Assembly (NCBI RefSeq): GCF_021233435.1
Contig: NZ_CP089469.1
Coordinates: forward strand, 248,001 to 312,000
Direction: 5' to 3'
DNA: 64,000 nt
From: Halobacterium noricense
GTDB lineage: Archaea > Halobacteriota > Halobacteria > Halobacteriales > Halobacteriaceae
The notes below the pieces were generated by a model. The model saw nothing but the letters and a program-made list of their open reading frames with translations, was not told the DNA's origin and made no database searches. The position numbers and the translations under genes were made by a program. Of this stretch, positions 18,201 to 25,921 are shown one piece after another; within the stretch, counting starts at the first letter, position 1, and each line of letters opens with the position of its first letter.

Positions 18201-19081
18201 CGACGTCGACTACGCAGCCCGAGACGGACAGCGACCCAGATGCAGACGAGTCAAAGATGAGTCCCCTGTTCGGGCAGGCCACCGAGACGGACGAGGAGTC
18301 AACTGGTGACCAAACATCGGAGCCGGAGAACGGGGCAACGCCCGTCCAGGAAAGTAACGTGCCCGTCCCCGATGACGAACTCCGACAACGCGGGCTCAGC
18401 CGTGACGACGTCCGGTTCCTGAATCGGGTCCTCGACGTGATGAACAGAGAGGACGATGAGTACACGCTGCTGGACAGGATGAGCCAGCTTCGGGACGAAT
18501 ACGACGACCTCCATATGGAGCAGCTCACGGAACAGGACCTCTTGGAAGCGGACTCCGCGGCCGGGCGCAAGTACTACACCGTTCTCCCGGACGGTCGAGA
18601 CCTCCTCGGGAGAGAATTGAAGGCGGGGCCAGGAGCGGGCGATCTCGGCGAGAAAACGCCACACAAGGTTGGCGTCCGGCTCCTCGAGCTCTGGCTCCAG
18701 CAGCGGGATGACGTCGTTCGCGTGGACCCGTACTACGAAACCGACGACGGCACGGTACTGGACGTGGCCGGCTTCGACGAGGACGGCGATCTCGTCTGGA
18801 CCGGCGAAGCAGAGCTCGCGAGTAACAATCGGCACGCCCCGGTCGAGGATTACGACAAACTCAGCGCGGTGGACGCCGACGCGATCTGGGCCTTCAACAA
18901 TCGCGAGACGGCGCTCGACGTCCTAGATAGCCTTGCCGACGCGGATCGGGTCGACGAGCGGGTCAGCGGGCGGGATGCACGGTCGTTCGCGACCATCAGA
19001 GACGCCGTCGACGAGTTCGATGCTTCGGGGCTGACCACCGTTCGGGGCTTCAAAAATCTCGATCGAGAACTCAACCAATGA
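15257..19081 (+). CDS. VirD4/TraG-like coupling ATPase with extra C-terminal domain
   Basis: 1274 residues. An N-terminal domain of about 450 residues resembles the N part of VirB4-like proteins. A RecA-like ATPase follows, with ASTGGGKS near 507, VVLVDPKGDG, IIFDLGDL near 730 and an LIIEEAAPVAS strand near 776. A Ser/Thr/Asp-rich linker (about 890-1040) leads to a separate C-terminal domain (about 1050-1274). In that domain HKVGVRLLELWL, VLDVAGF and WTGEAEL resemble a PD-(D/E)xK nuclease layout. It probably acts as DNA pump or coupling protein. No relaxase gene is recognised nearby, so the extra domain is of interest. It overlaps the primase gene by 4 bp. Confidence 0.75.
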   Translation: MAEYLRITPTSERLDPESISRVLDSLHKLTTPGSSGLGAKLNPLHSETPPRFEFLAISDGPDDPVEFYYGADAHLDTLEKRLRSIYPATFDIERVDVDVAARLIQPVELTPQEFVDHYEAGRLQYEFGPAEQYEIVDEESGDSEPAEADPVVDGGTATTSVPDHHVTVGDAALELAPPDALPDDEEERRAIEKPTMTPAGTILARPAQDAVSPLGVRWCGTASRKQDWMTSLTPFTAEETNGDLSSVDEPGAALASLIDHLMEATAPTAFQVVFQRRASWQSDAEVRKEDLVDGRDTFFQEVVGSLLEVEEQRSDQDDRQLSEAVEKRIEYIDAKNAKRSFTVNIRAVGVPTDDTRDDLDGRMDSLLPVFDPLDGPFYEVEGQRLRDSGFREKTKEKKARAALQRLLNRELTTGRGKTRSELVLCGTELANFVLVPSSEQLTVEGTRGTRAEQQSRNPLPWPNPDLIQQFQDGMAIGYALDENGEPRPNPIRIPPDLLPTHYGRFASTGGGKSKAIINDALSLRETTGGPVVLVDPKGDGMCENYLRCHYERFGGLDDVYHFRVPETIPAFSFFDIRPALEAGRNREDAIQDKVDHFHDILRMIMGREQYGQAFVANEILSYLIKALFDEEYGNDVFGLDDLFAAALRMQRDQTIPPVSADNQNIEESLTRHFAKDNHQFQVSMDAVGNRLDKLKEDAHLRRIFSHVPEQNDAGEYVDNRFDFREFLDEDATIIFDLGDLRPEAQRAITLLLLSNLWDAVQVRRRDGQTDYEKLTNLIIEEAAPVASTKLVSEQLLPQGRSFGLSMGLVMQFPEQVRNRNERAYDEVLNNIKTKLIGNISIERDLAESLAHEDLSPTELRNRINTLPSGEWIAQLPSPSFGETGPPPFSLKPLPIAPGHPESDQPLTEPQEAHFESVSRPRMVERTQAQYGLTEPTESNTAPEESSWGSSGAETTGSAADADSGTDPTQSAFISESTTEDASTSTTQPETDSDPDADESKMSPLFGQATETDEESTGDQTSEPENGATPVQESNVPVPDDELRQRGLSRDDVRFLNRVLDVMNREDDEYTLLDRMSQLRDEYDDLHMEQLTEQDLLEADSAAGRKYYTVLPDGRDLLGRELKAGPGAGDLGEKTPHKVGVRLLELWLQQRDDVVRVDPYYETDDGTVLDVAGFDEDGDLVWTGEAELASNNRHAPVEDYDKLSAVDADAIWAFNNRETALDVLDSLADADRVDERVSGRDARSFATIRDAVDEFDASGLTTVRGFKNLDRELNQ

Positions 19082-19962
19082 CCTGGCGACAGGCGACCCG
19101 CGAGGAGATTTACGCCTACTACACTGAGGAGTTCCCCCGCTATCTGGACGACCTGCCGGAATTCATCACGGCGACCGGCCCGAAACAGTACGCCATCGCC
19201 TTCCGAGAGTCCCACCCGGTTCGCAAAGACGAGGTGCCGGCCAAGGACTTCATCCGGCGGGATACGTGGCAGACAGATCCGTCGGGGGACCGAACGACGC
19301 CCGAGTTCAACGACTTCGAGGATGTCGTCGAGTTCATTCGACACCCAGCTCGCAACGACCCGCTGGGGCGGAGCAAGTTCGCGCTTGCTGATCCGGAGGT
19401 GCTGGAGAAACCGGACCCACGGCCCGACGCCGTCTACTACGCGCTAGATCACTGGGAACGACCCTGGGTCCTCCTCGTCGACATCGACGCGAAAGAGATC
19501 GCCCGAAACCGAGCGGACGAGATGGTCTCGGCGGACGGCGACGATCGGGACGACGATGCGCTCCTCGACGCTGCGGGTATCCTCGACGCCGCTCCCGAGG
19601 GGCATCCGTACGCCTTCGAAGACGTCGACCGCGCCATCGAGTACGGGTTCGAAGTGCGCGACATCTTCGAGGACGATTTCGACGCCGAGGAGACGATGGT
19701 CGTCTACAGCGGGCAGGGAGTCCACGTCTACCTGCTGGATACCGACCCGGCGCACCGATACGACGAGCAGAGTCGCGAGGTGTTGAACGACCTCCTCCTC
19801 GAGACGTACGACATCCCGATCGACCCCGTCGTGACGGCCGACCGCCGGCGTGTCGCTCGGCTGCCCTACTCGCTGCACGCCGACGTCTGTAGCATCGTTC
19901 AACCAATCGAGAGCCCGGCGTTCGACGTTCGGTCGGCGATACCCGAGGTGATCGACGAATGA
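19078..19962 (+). CDS. Archaeo-eukaryotic primase catalytic subunit-like (PriS type)
   Basis: 294 residues. The archaeo-eukaryotic primase motifs are in order: the metal-binding D-x-D in VLLVDIDAKE (about 140), the S-G-x-G-x-H motif in YSGQGVHVYL (about 220), and the third motif in IDPVVTADRRRVARLPYSLH (about 262-281). The product would synthesise RNA or DNA primers. It is shorter than chromosomal PriS (about 380 residues) and is coupled by ATGA overlaps both to the transfer ATPase and to a PriL-like gene. This suggests complementary-strand synthesis during transfer, or element replication. Confidence 0.8.
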   Translation: MTWRQATREEIYAYYTEEFPRYLDDLPEFITATGPKQYAIAFRESHPVRKDEVPAKDFIRRDTWQTDPSGDRTTPEFNDFEDVVEFIRHPARNDPLGRSKFALADPEVLEKPDPRPDAVYYALDHWERPWVLLVDIDAKEIARNRADEMVSADGDDRDDDALLDAAGILDAAPEGHPYAFEDVDRAIEYGFEVRDIFEDDFDAEETMVVYSGQGVHVYLLDTDPAHRYDEQSREVLNDLLLETYDIPIDPVVTADRRRVARLPYSLHADVCSIVQPIESPAFDVRSAIPEVIDE

Positions 19963-21482
19963 GTCCGAGTACCCCCACCGACGACGAGGACATGGCGTAT
20001 CGGGTTACGGCACTCCCGCTGGAGTACGGTGAGACCCGCATCAACCAACTGTTTACGCGTGGCTACAACCGATACGTCGTCGACGGCGAGGACCAACCCG
20101 AGGACCTCGTGAACGACGTCGAGCGGTTCGGGACGGCAGCGTTCAAAGAGCAGGTTCGTGCCGACGCCGCCGAGGAGCCGTTTGTCGACGAGCCGGGGAC
20201 GCTCGCCGTGCTCGCGACGTTGAGTGCGATCTGTGTGAAAGCGCACCCGAAGTTCGAGCACGTGTCGCCACGGAACATCCAGGTGCTCTACGACATTCGA
20301 GAGCTGTACGTCAACAATCTCGCCTCCCTCATCCGCGCCCACGGAGATGGGTCGCTCCAGCAGGACATCGCCGACGTACTGTACAGCAAGGAGCCAGGTG
20401 AGGAGGGCCCGCATCCGGGTCGGGTCTGTACAGGCATCACGGAGATGCCGGAGTTCGGGGATGGCCTCTACCTCGAAATCCCGATGGCTGCGGCGTCACG
20501 CAAATGCCTTGTTCGGGAGGACGAGGCGTCGACGGGGAGTGACGATAGTGGGGAGATACTGACGCGAGTGAAAGACAACAAGCTGTACGTCCCGGTCGGT
20601 GATTTCGACAGCAAGTATCGGAACTACGCTGAGCGGGCGTTCAAGAAGCTCCTGCGGGTGCAAGAAGACGGGCTCTCCGACGACCAGCTGACGTGGCTGA
20701 CCACGAACGAGTCGGCGATCACGGAGCGGATCGACCGCTTCCTCGAGACCGGCCACCACGAGCGCATCTGGCGGAACTGGGACCGTGGGGAACGGACGAT
20801 CCGCGTCCTCCGACGAGCTCTGAGTGACGCGCCCGATGACGTGGCGCAAAAGGGTGAGTTCCACACGGCGAAGGAGCTCTATCGAGCGGTTACGGCGTAC
20901 GACTCCGAGGACGAGTGGGAATCCTCTGTAACGGACTGGATCTCGAGTCCAAGCAGTCTCGCGAAGACGCTGGCCGACCACGAGTCACACTCGGCCGTCA
21001 CGATCGATCGCGACGGGCGCGTCAATACGTACCGAATCGGGCGAGCTGGAACCGGCGCCGAACAGATCGAGGTCCGGGAGATCGAGGACCTCTTCGAACT
21101 TCCCTGTATGGCGAATATGGAGGAGCGGCTACACGAGAAGAAGCCCGTCCGGAAGGACCTCTACAACTTCGCGCGGATGGTGATGTGGCTGCCACAGTAT
21201 CAGGACAGCAGCCTCGACGAAATCGTCACGGATCTCAAGGACGTCTTCTCTCGGTGGCCGTGGTACGACGAGCAGGAAACCGAGTACCAGGTCCGTTACG
21301 AGTTCTCGAACACGATCGACGGCGACACCCCGTTGCCGATGAACTGCGATAACGACGATCTACAGCGCTACTGTATCGGCCAGGACCAGTGTCCCTACTC
21401 GATCTGGGGCAGCCTCCCGTTCCCGGATGAGATGTACGAGCAGGTCGAGGAGGAATCTGCCGGTCCTGCTGAGCAATTCTGA
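19959..21482 (+). CDS. Primase large subunit-like protein (PriL type)
   Basis: 507 residues. The C-terminal third has the PriL arrangement expected for a [4Fe-4S] domain: a Cys in FELPCMANM, then a helix with R-x-x-x-Y-N-F-A-R, and three more Cys in PMNC, RYC and DQCPYSIW near the end. The N terminus is helical and acidic, with GETRINQLFTRGYNR. PriL binds PriS and supports primer initiation. It follows the PriS-like gene with a 4-bp overlap, so the two form a plasmid-type heterodimer. Overall similarity is low and the assignment rests on the C-terminal cysteines and on gene order. Confidence 0.7.
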   Translation: MSPSTPTDDEDMAYRVTALPLEYGETRINQLFTRGYNRYVVDGEDQPEDLVNDVERFGTAAFKEQVRADAAEEPFVDEPGTLAVLATLSAICVKAHPKFEHVSPRNIQVLYDIRELYVNNLASLIRAHGDGSLQQDIADVLYSKEPGEEGPHPGRVCTGITEMPEFGDGLYLEIPMAAASRKCLVREDEASTGSDDSGEILTRVKDNKLYVPVGDFDSKYRNYAERAFKKLLRVQEDGLSDDQLTWLTTNESAITERIDRFLETGHHERIWRNWDRGERTIRVLRRALSDAPDDVAQKGEFHTAKELYRAVTAYDSEDEWESSVTDWISSPSSLAKTLADHESHSAVTIDRDGRVNTYRIGRAGTGAEQIEVREIEDLFELPCMANMEERLHEKKPVRKDLYNFARMVMWLPQYQDSSLDEIVTDLKDVFSRWPWYDEQETEYQVRYEFSNTIDGDTPLPMNCDNDDLQRYCIGQDQCPYSIWGSLPFPDEMYEQVEEESAGPAEQF

Positions 21483-21552
21483 GTGACCGATTTTCCTCAG
21501 TTTTCGAGGAGAGTTGAAGAGGTTTCGTTGCCCTTCCGCCATCTACAAAATT

Positions 21553-22230
21553 TCAATCACTGCTAGCAGCGCTAACACCCACAGGTTCCGAGATCCGTAG
21601 TAATCCCGAGACACCGAGTACATCCTCGATGATTTCATACACGACTTCGATATGCTCTCTGTTGGTAAGGTGCGAATCCACAGCAACAAGTGTCGATACC
21701 GAATGCTGGCGAGAGATCTCGACTGCATCGACTAGAATCTCACAATCGTGGCCAATATCGAGATCACTTCTGAACCGGCGTAACAATTGATCGTTGCTCT
21801 GCTGCGGGAAACACCGGTCAATCAATTCATCCGGAAGCTGTACCTGATACAGTTCTATATCCTGAAGACAGCGACGTAGCGTCGACAGCTGCTCTCGCTT
21901 ATCCATATCGTACCAGCTCATCTGGATATCGTCCCGAAAGTGACTCCGGTCGTTCGGACTGACGTGGATATCCCGATCACGCGGCTCGTAGTCGAAAATC
22001 TCGTTGTCAGTATCGCGGAGGTAGGCAATTACGTCATCGTAGAGGTTGTACCGGCGTTCACAGAGCGCATCGAACTCGTCGTTGGCCTTTCCACCGATCA
22101 CGATATAGAACGACTCACCATCAATGAGTCGCTGACAGCCGCGGTCCTCCTCGAGGTCGCCCGGAAGCTGTGAATAGACGTAATTCACCATCACCGATGT
22201 ATCCAAGTTGAGTCGGGCGGCTTCGCTCAT
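21553..22230 (-). CDS. PIN-like domain nuclease
   Basis: 225 residues. The N terminus LNLDTSVMVNYVYSQL supplies the first PIN aspartate, and KANDEFDALCERR supplies an acidic residue in the second helix. The C-terminal half has GHDCEILVDAVEIS and TLVAVDSHLTN, the usual positions of the remaining acidic ligands. PIN proteins cleave RNA, often as toxins. The gene start overlaps the end of the upstream 340-aa gene by 4 bp, so the two are made together. It is longer than ordinary VapC (about 130 residues), with an inserted middle segment. Confidence 0.65.
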   Translation of the reverse strand: MSEAARLNLDTSVMVNYVYSQLPGDLEEDRGCQRLIDGESFYIVIGGKANDEFDALCERRYNLYDDVIAYLRDTDNEIFDYEPRDRDIHVSPNDRSHFRDDIQMSWYDMDKREQLSTLRRCLQDIELYQVQLPDELIDRCFPQQSNDQLLRRFRSDLDIGHDCEILVDAVEISRQHSVSTLVAVDSHLTNREHIEVVYEIIEDVLGVSGLLRISEPVGVSAASSD

Positions 22231-23249
22231 TCAGTACCCTCCAGAACCTCTCTTGCCATCTCGTGCAGATGCGCCATCTGTTCTTCGTCAACTCTCTGGG
22301 AGTGATGGCCAGCGCGCGGGTACAAATCCGCATCAGCACATCGCTCACTCAGCCGATTCCGTCGCGATAGAAGGTCTTCGTGGAAGCTCGTAAACCGGTC
22401 TGCGTGCTCCTCGATCAAGTGGTGTCGATTCGGACCCTCCGCAGTTTGCGTAGAAATGTACAATGCCGGGTACCGCCAGACATCATAGTAGAAGTACGGC
22501 GCGAGATCCTGTAACACAGTTTCTTGCCCGTTCGATATTGACTCGAGAGTCGTGAGTTGCGCAAACACCTGCTCAATAACATCTGTTCCACGAGTGACTA
22601 AGTCCACTATCTCGGACAGCTCGTCGATTTCCGCAAGCTCGAGATGGAGGTCAGAGATGAGCAATCGGAACTCTTGCTCGTCCGCTTCAGACAGCAACCC
22701 CTCTTGTGAGCCTCCGCCGAAATCCGACAGCGAATGGTTCGTTGTTTCCTGTTCAATCGTCTCATCTAGGGTTTCGAGGTGCTCCCGAATATCCGTCGAC
22801 GTGAGATACAGATCGGTGTACTCGTCGGGAGCGCATTCCTGGTAGAAGTCGCGGAGGAAGTCGAATTTCCCGGTATACCAAACTTTCCGCAGATCATAAT
22901 CGTCAAAGAAAACCTCGGACCCGAAGTAGTCCCGATACTGTTGCACTTCCTCAGTTTCACCGTGATCACGTCGAATCCCACCCGTGTTGGTGGTCATCCG
23001 TCCCGGGGCATTGTCGGGCTCGCCGGCAACCTTCGTGTATGCACCGGCAAGGTACCAGCTATAGGTGACCGGGAGGTCGAACTCTTTAATTGCGAAGTAG
23101 CACAGCTTCTCTTGCTCCGTACGCGTGATGTTTCGACCAGGGTCGTCGAACACGTCCTCTACCGCAAGTTCAATACCGCGTAGAAGCGCGTCTGCATAGG
23201 GTTCCTCCTCACTATATGGGTCGTTTGAGCCCGGCGTGGGAGGAGTCAT
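22227..23249 (-). CDS. Unknown partner of the PIN-like protein (Panacea-like N terminus)
   Basis: 340 residues, acidic and soluble. Residues about 40-80 (TEQEKLCYFAIKEF ... TYSWYLAGAY) recall the K-L-x-Y-x-A ... G-P-Y pattern of Panacea/SocA (DUF4065) antitoxins, but the match is weak. The middle is helical with coiled-coil tendency (LISDLHLELAEIDELSEIVD). The C terminus is a long helical segment with repeated His and Arg. A 4-bp overlap with the following PIN-like gene suggests an antitoxin or regulator. Unassigned otherwise. Confidence 0.5.
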   Translation of the reverse strand: MTPPTPGSNDPYSEEEPYADALLRGIELAVEDVFDDPGRNITRTEQEKLCYFAIKEFDLPVTYSWYLAGAYTKVAGEPDNAPGRMTTNTGGIRRDHGETEEVQQYRDYFGSEVFFDDYDLRKVWYTGKFDFLRDFYQECAPDEYTDLYLTSTDIREHLETLDETIEQETTNHSLSDFGGGSQEGLLSEADEQEFRLLISDLHLELAEIDELSEIVDLVTRGTDVIEQVFAQLTTLESISNGQETVLQDLAPYFYYDVWRYPALYISTQTAEGPNRHHLIEEHADRFTSFHEDLLSRRNRLSERCADADLYPRAGHHSQRVDEEQMAHLHEMAREVLEGTE

Positions 23250-24004
23250 GATTAGAGTGTTCCCGCTATGGTGCGGATAGGTTTTGTGATACTACTTCGG
23301 AAGTTCGATACCTGCTGGTGAGAGCTGTTGTTAGTATAGTATTCAACAGGGATAGTCAAAGATGGTGGCCTCGGACTGAAAGTGAAGTTCGACAGGCATC
23401 TTCAGTCTCTACAGATTTGAGCGGCCCCAATCATGATTTTCGTCGGGGACCGATTCTTCTCCCTATTCATCATGGCTGTTGGAACATATCAGATGAAGAA
23501 GGATTAAACAGAGCCAGATCTATCTGAATCCTCGTCGAGCTGTTTCAGGGGTTAATACGACCAAAATCGAGGGTATCGGGTTTCCAATGATTCGAAGTGA
23601 CGAGATGGAGGAACTCGAGGGACGCAGAATAGGTGAATCAGCGACCCAAAGGAATCCAGATACGACCGAAATCACGTTCCTTACCCCGCCGTCGAGCAAT
23701 TTCTGAAATCACAGCATTATCTCGGAACTCGTCAAGGTACTTTCTACGCTCTCAAATCGGCCCGACGAGGTTCTACTGCAATTTAAGTCCGTCATTTCGG
23801 CTTGCATATCGCGGTTTTCGTCCAAAGAAAGAGGCGATATGCAATGTGCGAAGGCCGCCGGCTCTCTCAGGCCGAGGGGCCGTCACAGGGGTAGCGGAAC
23901 TACGGAAGTATCAGAATTAACGCATAGGTTGACGGAGGGCGTTTCGGTGGTGTCTGTCGTCCCCGCGAGGGGTGGCGGGGCGCATCACGTGCCCCCGATA
24001 GACG
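23250..24004. other. 755-bp region without a supported gene; holds a 43-bp dyad
   Basis: Both strands carry only short frames with atypical codon use. The clearest structure is a perfect 11-bp inverted repeat, TTGCATATCGC at 23802-23812 and GCGATATGCAA at 23834-23844, separated by 21 bp. That is the same geometry as the TTAACCAACA dyads elsewhere in the window. The rest, including 23520-23760, shows no recognisable element and may be decayed DNA. Confidence 0.5.
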
Positions 24005-24445
24005 ATGGCTTCGGAACAACGCAGGAAGACACGAGCAGCGGATCACGCAGGAACTACCCCCGACGATGAGGCGCCGTGGGCGGACCTCGAGATGGCGGTT
24101 CCGACCGACCGGGATCACGCGTCGGTCGTCGCCCTTGTGGAGTGTGCCCTCGTCGAACTCACGCACGAGGCCGTGGGCGCCGTCTTCATCTCCCGGCAGG
24201 TCGGGCGGTCGACGCGGACGCAGTACGTCGCCGCCGACGACGTCGGCGAGCAGTTCCAGAAACGGCGCTTCGACGACCGACTGGGCTGGCACGAGACCAC
24301 CGTCCCTCGACGAACCGTTCGCGACGAGCTCATCACTCAGCTCACGCAGTCGCCCTCGACGTCGGCGGAGCGATCAGGTGAAGAAGCAACCAGCGAGCCA
24401 GACACCTTCGTCGTGAAGCCAGTTCGAGAGCTCCGAACGTCGTAG
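24005..24445 (+). CDS. Hypothetical acidic protein (146 aa)
   Basis: The product starts at an ATG after a GC-rich leader. Residues about 38-100 are alternating beta/alpha (HASVVALVECALVELTHEAVGAVFISRQVG), then polar with many Arg. The C-terminal tail is low complexity (Ser/Thr/Glu). Coding character is supported by high GC at third positions. No family is recognised. A TTAACCAACA dyad begins ten bases after its stop codon. Confidence 0.5.
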   Translation: MASEQRRKTRAADHAGTTPDDEAPWADLEMAVPTDRDHASVVALVECALVELTHEAVGAVFISRQVGRSTRTQYVAADDVGEQFQKRRFDDRLGWHETTVPRRTVRDELITQLTQSPSTSAERSGEEATSEPDTFVVKPVRELRTS

Positions 24446-24454
24446 CAGCTAGTC

Positions 24455-24496
24455 TTAACCAACATACCGGACCGATACCAACACAGTGTTGGTTAA
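24455..24496. promoter_or_regulatory. Dyad TTAACCAACA-N22-TGTTGGTTAA, copy 2
   Basis: Perfect 10-bp arms at 24455-24464 and 24487-24496. It sits between the end of a hypothetical gene (24445) and the start of the BglII-like nuclease gene (24628), so it may act on the downstream promoter. Arms are identical to copy 1. Confidence 0.65.
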
Positions 24497-24627
24497 CTCT
24501 GGGGCTGGATCCACTCCCTCGCCCCCACCCACCGCCCGACTCCTCGAGTGAGTGCATCCTGGCGGCCGGGCGACTCGAACGGCGGTCGCGACGGGTTTTA
24601 TCGGGGCACTGTTCGTCGAGAGCGAGT

Positions 24628-25173
24628 ATGGTCGTCGTCGAGAAGGTCACCAAACTGAGCGAGCGCCGTACCCAAACCTCGTCCGAGGTGTTTCCGGATG
24701 ATTCGTTGGCGTCGATTCGGGAAGCCGTCGAGGCCGCCCCAGCAAGCGTCTTCGACGGCTCGACCAAGCACACAGAGGTCGGCGGCTTCGATGCCGCGAT
24801 CGCCGACAAGCTCTCGCAGTACGAGTACGAAGGGGACGCCGGCAGCGGCTACAACCCGAACTGTAAGCTCTGGGCGCATCAGGGGTTTAACTACAGCGTC
24901 GATCTCTACGACGCAGACGCCCGCATCGCCATCGAGGTCGAGAAGAGCGAGCGGAAGAACGTCAGCGACGACCTCCTCAAGTTCCAGAAGGGGTACCGCA
25001 CCCAGAAGGACGGTCGGCCAAAGATCGAGTTCGGCTGTCTGGTGGTGCCAGTAAACTACCTGGGTCGGCATAACCTGTACCAGCACAGTCTGACCAAGCT
25101 CGACTTCATGAAGGGCGTCCTGTTCATCGACGACGTCGCCGTCATCGGCTATCGAGACCCGCGACCGGACTGA
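24628..25173 (+). CDS. BglII/BamHI-like restriction-fold nuclease, orphan
   Basis: 181 residues. The C-terminal half has the core of a PD-(D/E)xK nuclease. A catalytic-type Asp in NYSVDLYDAD is followed by IAIEVEKSERK, where E-x-E plus a nearby Lys is the arrangement of BamHI/BglII-type enzymes, and then by a basic helix LLKFQKGYRTQK. No DNA methyltransferase gene is seen in the window. It could be a solitary nuclease for element maintenance rather than part of a restriction-modification pair. The ATG at 24628 is followed directly by good coding sequence. Confidence 0.6.
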   Translation: MVVVEKVTKLSERRTQTSSEVFPDDSLASIREAVEAAPASVFDGSTKHTEVGGFDAAIADKLSQYEYEGDAGSGYNPNCKLWAHQGFNYSVDLYDADARIAIEVEKSERKNVSDDLLKFQKGYRTQKDGRPKIEFGCLVVPVNYLGRHNLYQHSLTKLDFMKGVLFIDDVAVIGYRDPRPD

Positions 25174-25246
25174 TACTGTCGGCCCTGACTGTTTATCTGC
25201 GCCAGGAGGCGTGCAGCGCGCAATAGCGTGCGCTGCGTGACTCACC

Positions 25247-25537
25247 ATGCCTGGTCCCGGTCCGCACGACGACACGAGCCGCGACTACGAACGGTTCGAG
25301 AAGGAACAGCTCGCCCAGGACCGCGACGCCACCAGCGTCGACACGGCGGACGTCGACGACACGACGGCCCAGCGCCTGGTCAGCGACCTCGTCGACGCGG
25401 ACGTCGTCACTCCGGTTCCTGAAGACCACGTTCTGGTTCACGAACCGAGCGGCACCGCGTTCGACTCGACGACGCAGCTGGCCGTCTTCCATCGTGGCTG
25501 GACGGCTGCACTCGACGCCGACGCGGAGGGCGAGTGA
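25247..25537 (+). CDS. Hypothetical acidic protein (96 aa)
   Basis: A very acidic 96-residue product (many Asp; DDTSRDYERFEKEQLAQDRD early), without Cys or membrane segments. A small beta/alpha unit near the C terminus (TAFDSTTQLAVFHRGW) is the only structured part evident. It overlaps the following zinc-ribbon gene by one base (TGATG), so the two are co-translated. Unknown function. Confidence 0.55.
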   Translation: MPGPGPHDDTSRDYERFEKEQLAQDRDATSVDTADVDDTTAQRLVSDLVDADVVTPVPEDHVLVHEPSGTAFDSTTQLAVFHRGWTAALDADAEGE

Positions 25538-25872
25538 TGCAGCAGACCCTCGTCGGCTGTGCGTTCTGCGACGCGCCCCCCGGTACCGAGACTGGCGAGG
25601 CCCACACCTGGGGGGAGGACGAACGGGTCACCCACCCAATCTGCGTCGACTGCGCGATCCAGACGGAGCCGGATCCCGACGAGCGCGATCACGTCGCCTG
25701 TGACGGCTGTGGGCTAGTCGTCGACACGCTCGCAGCACTCACCCGGTTCCGGGTCGAACTCGGGCACCTAGAAGGCCCGTTGCAGCTCTGCGCCCGCTGT
25801 AGTCCGGGTGGCCTCGCGACGTACTGCACGCGCGACCTCGAGGAGCATCTCGTCGTGACGCCGGCAGAGTGA
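25537..25872 (+). CDS. Zinc-ribbon protein with four Cys pairs
   Basis: About 111 residues with paired cysteines: CAFC near the start, CVDC, CDGC and CARC. That is enough for two zinc ribbons. The ATG at 25537 overlaps the preceding stop; an in-frame GTG at 25534 is an alternative. Such proteins are common on haloarchaeal plasmids and probably bind nucleic acid or partner proteins. Nothing identifies a specific role. Confidence 0.65.
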   Translation: MQQTLVGCAFCDAPPGTETGEAHTWGEDERVTHPICVDCAIQTEPDPDERDHVACDGCGLVVDTLAALTRFRVELGHLEGPLQLCARCSPGGLATYCTRDLEEHLVVTPAE

Positions 25873-25921
25873 CCCCAACACTCTTTACTGGTTCGCTGTA
25901 AACTGTAATCAAGAACGAATC

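Noticed and set aside
23633-23920. Plus-strand frame of 95 codons in the 23.2-24.0 kb gap
   Set aside because: Codon use is unlike neighbours and the frame crosses the 43-bp dyad; no family resemblance.
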